DNA from: Marinibacterium sp050389775
GTDB taxonomy: Bacteria; Pseudomonadota; Alphaproteobacteria; Rhodobacterales; Rhodobacteraceae
Assembly (NCBI RefSeq): GCF_050389775.1
Contig: NZ_CP177144.1
Span: 3,596,001 to 3,660,000, forward strand
Length of the DNA stretch: 64,000 nucleotides
Reading direction: 5' to 3'
Shown here in pieces: positions 58,725 through 64,000 of the stretch. The translations under genes and the position numbers were made by a program. The notes beneath the pieces are model-generated. The model was not told where the DNA came from. It worked only from the letters and a program-made list of their open reading frames with translations, and made no database searches. Each line of letters opens with the position of its first letter. Within the stretch, counting starts at the first letter, position 1.

Positions 58725-60731
58725 TTACAGGCCGAAATCCTGGGCGCTGAACTGGTCCAGCTGCTGATCGGCAAAGGTCAGGCTGTCGGTGCCGATGGTC
58801 AGCACGACGTCATCCTCGACCTGTTCCAGGCTGCCGGCCACGTCAAAGCCCAGCGGCAACTCGACGGCCAGCTCGACCAGGTCGACGCCCTGTTCGAAAT
58901 CGGTGATCACGTCGTCGCCACCCGAGAAGACAAAGACATCCGCCCCGCTGCCGCCGGTCAGCAGGTCGTTGTCCGCCCCGCCGTCGATCCGGTCGTCGGT
59001 ATTGCCGCCGGTGATCGTGTCGTCGCCCGTCCCGCCGTTCAGCTGCAGCACGGCCGTGGTGGCCAGGTCTTCGGCCGCAATGATCGTGTCATTGCCGCCG
59101 CCGCCGTTCAGCTCGATGATCTCGGTGGTCGAAATGTCGATGGTGAACTGGCCGAAATTGGTCCGGGCAAAGTCGAAATCGGCGCCATCGGCATTCAGCT
59201 CGAAGACATCGTCGCCGCCGTCCGACCCGTTGACCACGGCCCGGTCCAGCCCCTTGCCGCCGTTCATGACATCCGACCCGTCACCGTTGTTCCAGATCAT
59301 CGTGTCCTGGCCGGCCCCGCCGTTCATCTCGTCGGCTCCGCGAAAGCCCACCAGCACGTCGTTGCCCGCTCCGCCGTTCAGCAGGTCGTCGCCGTCGCCG
59401 CCGGTGATCTGGTCGTTGCCCTCGCCGCCGAAGAGGCGCAGCGAAATCAGGTCGGCCAGGCCTTCGCCCCCGGTGATCACGTCGTCACCGCCACCGCCAA
59501 AGACTTCGAGCACCTCGGTCGTGCCGATATCCAGGGTGAATTCCCCCAGGTTGGTGCGCGCGAAATCCACCCGGCCGTCCTCGCCGGCCGCGATCTCGAA
59601 GACATCGCCGCTGCCGTTCGAGCCGTTGACCTGGGCGGTGTCCTTGCCGGTGCCGCCTTCCATCACGTCGGAGCCGTCGCCGTTGTTCCAGATCATCCGG
59701 TCGGCCCCGGCATTGCCCTGCATGATGTCGTTGCCCTTGGCCCCGACCAGCACGTCATTGCCCTTGCCGCCCGACATGAGGTCGTCGCCGTCGCCGCCGG
59801 TGATCTGGTCGTTGCCGGCATTGCCCGACAGTTCCAGCGTGATCAGGTCGGCCAGCCCTTCGCTGCCGGTGATCACGTCGTCACCGCCGCCGCCGTTGAC
59901 CTCCAGCACCTCGGTCGTACCGATATCCAGGGTGAAATTGCCGAAATTGGTGCGCGCGAAATCGACCCGGCCATCCTCGCCCGCGCCGATCTCGAAGACA
60001 TCGCCGTTGCTGCCCGAGCCGTTGACCTCGGCGGTGTCGATCCCGACGCCGCCTTCCATCACGTCCGAGCCGTCGCCGTTGTTCCAGATCATCCGGTCGT
60101 TGCCGGCATTGCCTTGCATGATGTCATTGCCCCGGGCGCCGACCAGCACGTCGTCGCCCCGGCCGCCCGACAACAGGTCGTCGCCGTCGCCGCCGGTGAT
60201 CTGGTCGTTGCCGTCATTGCCCGACAGCACCAACTGGATCAGGTCGGCCAGCCCTTCGCCCGCGGTGATCACGTCGTCACCGCCACCGCCGTTGACCTCC
60301 AGCACTTCTGTCGTGCCGATATCCAGGGTGAAATTGCCGAAATTGGTGCGCGCGAAATCGACCCGGCCATCCTCGCCGGCCGCGATCTCGAACACGTCGC
60401 CGGCATCGGAGGACCCGTTGACCTCGACGGTGTCGAACCCGTCGCCGCCTTCCATCACGTCGGAGCCGTCGCCGTTGTTCCAGATCATCCGGTCGTCGCC
60501 GTCGCCGCCGTCCATGATGTCGTTGCCGCGATCGCCGATCAGCGTGTCGTCGCCATCCATGCCCAGAAGGGTGTCATCATCGTCGCCGCCGCGGATGACG
60601 TCGTCGCCGCCAAAACCGGCCACGATGTCCTCGCCGGCCAGGGCGTCGATGATATCCGCACCGCTGCTGCCCAGGACCAGGTCATTGGCATCGCTTTCGG
60701 TGCCGGGGTTTGCCACGTTCTCAATTGCCAT
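58725..60731 (-). CDS. RTX-type calcium-binding repeat protein with four 132-residue modules
   Basis: A 668-residue acidic secreted protein with no N-terminal signal peptide. It is full of nonapeptide-like GGxGxDxLxG repeats that bind calcium (GNDQITGGDGDDLLSGGRGD). A core block, MIWNNGDGSDVMEGG ... VDFARTNFGNFTLDIGTTEV, recurs at residues 82, 214, 346 and 478: an exact 132-residue (396-bp) period with four copies. The C-terminus (GADVFVFSGGDDVITDFEQG) resembles the serralysin-type secretion end recognised by type I export. No ABC/HlyD genes lie nearby. A candidate ECF promoter lies 54-83 bases upstream of the ATG. A surface or extracellular structural or adhesive role is likely. Confidence 0.9.
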   Translation of the reverse strand: MAIENVANPGTESDANDLVLGSSGADIIDALAGEDIVAGFGGDDVIRGGDDDDTLLGMDGDDTLIGDRGNDIMDGGDGDDRMIWNNGDGSDVMEGGDGFDTVEVNGSSDAGDVFEIAAGEDGRVDFARTNFGNFTLDIGTTEVLEVNGGGGDDVITAGEGLADLIQLVLSGNDGNDQITGGDGDDLLSGGRGDDVLVGARGNDIMQGNAGNDRMIWNNGDGSDVMEGGVGIDTAEVNGSGSNGDVFEIGAGEDGRVDFARTNFGNFTLDIGTTEVLEVNGGGGDDVITGSEGLADLITLELSGNAGNDQITGGDGDDLMSGGKGNDVLVGAKGNDIMQGNAGADRMIWNNGDGSDVMEGGTGKDTAQVNGSNGSGDVFEIAAGEDGRVDFARTNLGEFTLDIGTTEVLEVFGGGGDDVITGGEGLADLISLRLFGGEGNDQITGGDGDDLLNGGAGNDVLVGFRGADEMNGGAGQDTMIWNNGDGSDVMNGGKGLDRAVVNGSDGGDDVFELNADGADFDFARTNFGQFTIDISTTEIIELNGGGGNDTIIAAEDLATTAVLQLNGGTGDDTITGGNTDDRIDGGADNDLLTGGSGADVFVFSGGDDVITDFEQGVDLVELAVELPLGFDVAGSLEQVEDDVVLTIGTDSLTFADQQLDQFSAQDFGL

Positions 60732-60784
60732 AAGAAAATACTCCTTGAAAGACCGGCAATGCCCTTGCCTGCATTGCTGATCAT

Positions 60785-60814
60785 CAGTCGTGCCGCGCAG
60801 GACCTCGGTTCAAA
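60785..60814 (-). promoter_or_regulatory. Candidate ECF-type promoter upstream of the RTX gene
   Basis: On the minus strand TTTGAACCGA (60814-60805) and CGACTG (60790-60785), with GAACC and GACTG 17 bases apart. It matches the anti-sigma upstream site at 57137-57166 in words, spacing and distance to the start codon. Confidence 0.6.
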
Positions 60815-60933
60815 GAATTTTCGCGATGGGCACCCGGACGCCGGCCAGAGGGGAAGAATGGGCCGTCGGCCCAACTGGGCGACAGCCGGAGCGGGCCGCC
60901 GCCACGCCGAAAGGCCGCCGCCCCTGCGGGGCG

Positions 60934-61575
60934 CTAGGCCGCCCGTGCCCGGCCGTACCGCCGGCCCAGCCAGGCCACGACGGGCCGCATCAGGGCAAAG
61001 CCTGTCTGGAACACCAGGCCAAAGGCCAGCACGCCGATGCCGAAGACGACCAGCTTGTCGCCCAGGTCGGGCCAGCGGTCGGCCTCGCGCAGGACCACGG
61101 CCACGCCTTCGTTGACCCCGATCGCCGCGCCGGTGCTGGACGACATGACCAGCACCAGGAAGGCCCGCACGATGTTGGGCAGGAACAGCAAGGCGCCTTC
61201 GGCCGATCCCCGGCGCAGGCTGAGCAGCGCCTCGCTGCCGTTGTCGGCGGCATAGGACGCGGCATAGGGCACCAGCGACAGGGCGACGATCAGCGGCCCG
61301 GTGAGCTGCAGGTAGAGCCCCGCGATCACAAGGTCGGACGGGATGACATTGAGCAGGAAGAACATGACCACAAAGGTCGGCGCCGCGCGCATTACGCCCA
61401 TCAACGGGCCGACCAGCCGTCGCCAGCCGCGCGATCCGGCCAGGGCCAGGGCCAGCGGCAGGCCCAGCACCAGCCCGAAGACCAGCGCCATGCCGGCGAT
61501 GCGGAAATTCACCACCATCCCCCGGGCCAGGTCGCGCGGGTAATCCGAGGCCAGCAGTTCGCCCAGCAGGCTCAT
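60934..61575 (-). CDS. Amino-acid-type ABC transporter permease (HisM family)
   Basis: A 213-residue inner-membrane permease with about five helices (GMVVNFRIAGMALVFGLVLG, FVVMFFLLNVIPSDLVIAGL) and the cytoplasmic EAA-like loop NGSEALLSLRRGSAEGALLF, NIVRAFLVLVMSSSTG. It belongs to the polar amino acid (His/Glu/Gln) transporter family. The ATG overlaps the stop of the binding protein-permease fusion gene by 4 bases. A small stem CGCCCC/TGC/GGGGCG lies just after its stop. The ATPase gene is not in the window and may lie further right. Confidence 0.85.
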   Translation of the reverse strand: MSLLGELLASDYPRDLARGMVVNFRIAGMALVFGLVLGLPLALALAGSRGWRRLVGPLMGVMRAAPTFVVMFFLLNVIPSDLVIAGLYLQLTGPLIVALSLVPYAASYAADNGSEALLSLRRGSAEGALLFLPNIVRAFLVLVMSSSTGAAIGVNEGVAVVLREADRWPDLGDKLVVFGIGVLAFGLVFQTGFALMRPVVAWLGRRYGRARAA

Positions 61576-63236
61576 GACCGCCCCTCCGCAACGCCGCCGC
61601 CCGCGATGCGCGCACGCAGGCGGTTGCAGCCCCAGACCACCACCGACACGACGGCCATGTAGAACAGCAGGACCAGCGTATAGGTCGTGGCCCGCCCGGC
61701 GGCAAAGGACGTGATGTCGGTCAGCGCGGCCAGCAATTCGGGCGCGCCGGTAAAGCTGGCCACCGGCGTGCCCTTGGCCGCGTTGACCAGGAAGGACAGC
61801 AGCTGGGTGATCGACCGGGCCACCGCCGCGCGGTAGAGCGGCCAGCTCAGCCCCCGGCCCAGGCCTTCTTCGCGGCGCAGGCTGTCGGCCGCCTCGCCGA
61901 TGGCCTGGCCCGCGTTGCAGCCGTTCATCAGCCCCAGCGCCACGATGGCCGCGCCCAGGGCCACGGCGGCCGAAAAGGTGAACAGGGCATGGGCGATGGC
62001 CGTGACGACAACCAGCGTCAGCAGCACGGGCGAGGATTGCAGCGTGACGACCAGCAGCCAGGCCAGCACCCGCACCCCGCGCCAGCGCACGGCCGACAGC
62101 CAGCCCACGACCAGCGCACAGGCCAGCGTGGCCACCAGCGCGCCGGCCACCAGGACCAGCGAATTGACCATGCCCGCCAGGAAAAGGTTCCAGGCCGGCT
62201 GGGTCATCAGCATCGGCAGGGTCGGCGCCACGCCCAGGGTCTCCTTGGACCAGGCCAGCGCGGCCTCGACCCGGGGCGCAAAGCGCGTGGGGTTAGGCGT
62301 GGCATCCAGCGCGGGGATCAGGCAGCCGGGCGACAGCCGGTCCGGATCGGCGCAGGCCGGGCTGGCCCAGAGCGCCTGCTGGTCTTCCAGGAAGGCCGTG
62401 AAGATCTCGTCGGCCCGGGCCAGGGCCAGGAAATCGCCGTCGCGATGCATGACCTGGCTGATCAGCTCCAGCGCCCTGGCCAGGTCGTCGGCACCGCTGC
62501 GGGCCACGGCCATGCCCCAGGGCACGGGGTCAAAGCCCAGCTTGGGCGTGAACCGGTCGGCGAAATCGGGATCGGCAAAGTAGGAGGCAAAGAAACTGTC
62601 GTCATGCGAGGCCAGCAGGCAGGTGCCGTCGCGCAGGGCGGCGGGCAGCCGCCCGGCCCCGTCGAACAGCATCACCCGCAGGTCGCGGGCGACGATCTGG
62701 GCATTGGCGTAATTGCCGATCGTCGTGCAAACCGTCCGGTTGCGCAGGTCGGGCCAGTCGGCCACGTCCAGGTCGCGCGGGCCGACGATGATGGTTTCCG
62801 ACCGGTAGTAATGCGGGCGGATGAACCGGGCCTGGCCATCGCGGCGGGTGTTGTGGCCCATGGTCGCGATGACCACGTCCGCCCCGCCCTCGGCCAGGGT
62901 GGAAATCCGCGTGGCCGGGGTGACGGCCACCCATTCGGGCGTCACGCCCAGCCGGGCGGCCAGGATGCGGGCCACGTCGATGTCATAGCCGAAGCGTTCG
63001 GCGCCCAGCCGGGTCGCGAACAGCGGATAGCTGTCGCGCACGCCCACGCGCAATCGGCCCGAGCACAGCACCCGCACCAGGGCGTCTTCGGGCGCGGCGC
63101 AGGCCCCGGGCAGGTCGGCCCGGGTGCGGGCCAGCAGATCGGCCAGGGCCTCGTCCGGGGTCAGCGCCCAGCCGGGCACCAGGCAGGCCAGCCACAGCAA
63201 GGGCGCCAGCAACAGGGCCAGCCCGTGCCGCCTCAC
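61572..63236 (-). CDS. Fused substrate-binding protein-ABC permease (amino-acid type)
   Basis: A 554-residue protein that joins a periplasmic binding domain to a permease. Residues 1-25 are a signal/anchor (LALLLAPLLWLACLVPGWA). About 55-310 is an SBP_bac_3 domain (LRVGVRDSYPLFATRLGAER, FGYDIDVARILAARLGVTPE, ADVVIATMGHNTRRDGQARF). About 345-540 is a permease with membrane helices and an EAA-like loop (GQAIGEAADSLRREEGLGRG). Such fusions are known in glutamine/polar-amino-acid transporters. It partners with the permease that overlaps it. The substrate is unknown. Confidence 0.85.
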   Translation of the reverse strand: MRRHGLALLLAPLLWLACLVPGWALTPDEALADLLARTRADLPGACAAPEDALVRVLCSGRLRVGVRDSYPLFATRLGAERFGYDIDVARILAARLGVTPEWVAVTPATRISTLAEGGADVVIATMGHNTRRDGQARFIRPHYYRSETIIVGPRDLDVADWPDLRNRTVCTTIGNYANAQIVARDLRVMLFDGAGRLPAALRDGTCLLASHDDSFFASYFADPDFADRFTPKLGFDPVPWGMAVARSGADDLARALELISQVMHRDGDFLALARADEIFTAFLEDQQALWASPACADPDRLSPGCLIPALDATPNPTRFAPRVEAALAWSKETLGVAPTLPMLMTQPAWNLFLAGMVNSLVLVAGALVATLACALVVGWLSAVRWRGVRVLAWLLVVTLQSSPVLLTLVVVTAIAHALFTFSAAVALGAAIVALGLMNGCNAGQAIGEAADSLRREEGLGRGLSWPLYRAAVARSITQLLSFLVNAAKGTPVASFTGAPELLAALTDITSFAAGRATTYTLVLLFYMAVVSVVVWGCNRLRARIAGGGVAEGRS

Positions 63237-63970
63237 CCGGGGTGATCCGTCGGCGGACGGGCGCGGGAGCCGTCGGCCGGGTCCGGGTGATCGCCGGGCC
63301 GGGCGATCCGCAGCACCAGCACCTCGGCAAAGACATGGCCGCCGAACTGATGCAGGGTCGTTCCCATCTCGCGCGTCAGCACCGCCGGGGTCATGTGGGT
63401 GAGCTTTTCGCGGGCGATGGACACGGTCATGCCGTCGATCACCCGGGCCTCCAGCCCGTGGTCCCGGGCCAGCGCCCGGGTGGCCGGCAGCCCGACAAAG
63501 GCGTTATGGGCCACCAGCGCCATGCCTCCGGGCGCCAGGTGGTCACCCAGCCCGGCGATGACCGGATCGAGCAGCCGCCGCCCGTCATCGCCGCCATCGC
63601 TCCAGCTGGGCAGGCGCGTGTCGATGGCGGCGTGATCCATCGGGAAATGCGGCAGGTTGGCCAGCACCATGTCGAACCGCTCGCCCCCAAAGGGGCCAAA
63701 CAGGCTGCCCGGCCGGATGTCGGCCACCGGGCCACCCGGCGGCGGCTCGGCCAGCAGGCGGGTGGTTTCGGCCAGCGCCGCCGGCTCTATGTCGACACCA
63801 CAGAGCCCCGCCGCGCCGAGGTCACGCGCCGCGGCCAGCAGGACGCCGCCGCCACAGCCCAGGTCGAGCACCCGCGCCCCCGCCACCCGGTCGCGATGGC
63901 GCAGCAACTGGCGGATGACCAGCGCCGAATAGGCGCTGGGGCGAAAGGCCGTGGCATCAGCTGTCGTCAC
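63233..63970 (-). CDS. SAM-dependent methyltransferase (PrmC/HemK-like motif)
   Basis: A 245-residue class I methyltransferase. Motif I is VLDLGCGGGVLLAAARDLGA (residues about 34-53), followed by GVDIEPAALAETTRLLAE. The catalytic-type FDMVLANLPHFPMD resembles the N-P-P-Y loop of amide/base methyltransferases (N-L-P-H here, so the target is uncertain). GGDDGRRLLDPVIAGLGDHL matches the same group. The start is GTG at 63970 and overlaps an upstream gene. The stop overlaps the binding protein-permease start by 4 bases, so it is co-transcribed with the transporter. Confidence 0.82.
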   Translation of the reverse strand: MTTADATAFRPSAYSALVIRQLLRHRDRVAGARVLDLGCGGGVLLAAARDLGAAGLCGVDIEPAALAETTRLLAEPPPGGPVADIRPGSLFGPFGGERFDMVLANLPHFPMDHAAIDTRLPSWSDGGDDGRRLLDPVIAGLGDHLAPGGMALVAHNAFVGLPATRALARDHGLEARVIDGMTVSIAREKLTHMTPAVLTREMGTTLHQFGGHVFAEVLVLRIARPGDHPDPADGSRARPPTDHPG

Positions 63971-64000
63971 GGGCCACCTCTGCCAGCCGCGCCGGCGTCT
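63957..64000 (-). CDS. C-terminal end of an upstream gene (partial, uncertain)
   Basis: At the right edge a minus-strand frame reads TPARLAEVARDDS then a TGA at 63957-63959, overlapping the methyltransferase GTG. Only about 14 codons are visible, so neither the frame nor the product is certain; another frame ends at 63967. The neighbouring transporter lacks an ATPase gene in the window, but nothing here identifies one. Confidence 0.3.
   Translation of the reverse strand, partial: TPARLAEVARDDS

Noticed and set aside
58380..61115. A 911-residue plus-strand frame opposite the RTX gene
   Set aside because: It mirrors the RTX repeats in antisense; the acidic RTX frame has family motifs and a signal for secretion, this one has none.

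Overview
The window is high-GC (roughly two thirds G+C by eye), with tightly overlapping operons, frequent GTG/TTG starts and a gene content typical of marine or soil Rhodobacterales (Roseobacter/Paracoccus-type Alphaproteobacteria). TRAP transporters, trimethylamine monooxygenase and an N-methylglutamate pathway all point there. No rRNA, tRNA, CRISPR array, integrase or transposase was seen. Identifications rest on protein motifs and gene order read by eye; no database search was run.

1-28.6 kb is a methylated-amine and nitrogen region. A minus-strand operon (20322 to 9414) opens with tmm (trimethylamine to its N-oxide) and tdm (N-oxide to dimethylamine plus formaldehyde). It continues with a kinase-like protein, a dimethylglycine-dehydrogenase-like flavoprotein, a glutamine-synthetase-like ligase, an aldehyde dehydrogenase and an Fe-type alcohol dehydrogenase. 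After an XRE-cupin regulator, a second minus-strand operon carries mgsABC (N-methylglutamate synthase), gmaS (gamma-glutamylmethylamide synthetase) and mgdA-B-C (N-methylglutamate dehydrogenase; mgdC runs off the left edge). Together these take methylamine to glutamate-bound intermediates and release C1 units. An AT-richer orphan ORF is wedged between mgsC and gmaS. On the plus strand, divergent from tmm, lie a class I glutamine amidotransferase, a MetX-like hydrolase and a GMC oxidoreductase. Next come a cytochrome P450/GS-like ligase pair and an ammonium transporter with a 55-residue membrane miniprotein.

28.6-43.2 kb holds nucleotide-sugar genes (a UronateDH/epimerase pair of TviB/TviC type), a secreted octapeptide-repeat protein beside a striking 25-bp tandem array, tex, a MarR regulator, a Ktr/Trk potassium system, and an aldolase/PanE-like/TRAP transporter operon.

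43.5-54.8 kb holds a small flavin-monooxygenase-type operon (SDR, small protein, acyl-CoA-dehydrogenase fold), a quinone/catechol pair (glutathionyl-hydroquinone reductase, DODA-type dioxygenase) divergent from a LysR gene, a GNAT, oxyR divergent from katG, and rpe.

54.8-64 kb contains a possible signalling system: a subtilase lipoprotein, a membrane anti-sigma factor whose periplasmic domain resembles the subtilase's N-terminal domain, a convergent ECF sigma factor, and a large RTX protein built of four exact 132-residue modules. The anti-sigma and RTX genes share a promoter-like motif (TTTGAACCGA and CGAC-Y with identical spacing), which suggests both are ECF targets. An amino-acid-type ABC transporter (including a binding protein-permease fusion) and a methyltransferase finish the window. 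Many intergenic regions carry unrelated short tandem repeats (units of 42, 25, 34, about 58 and about 16 bp).
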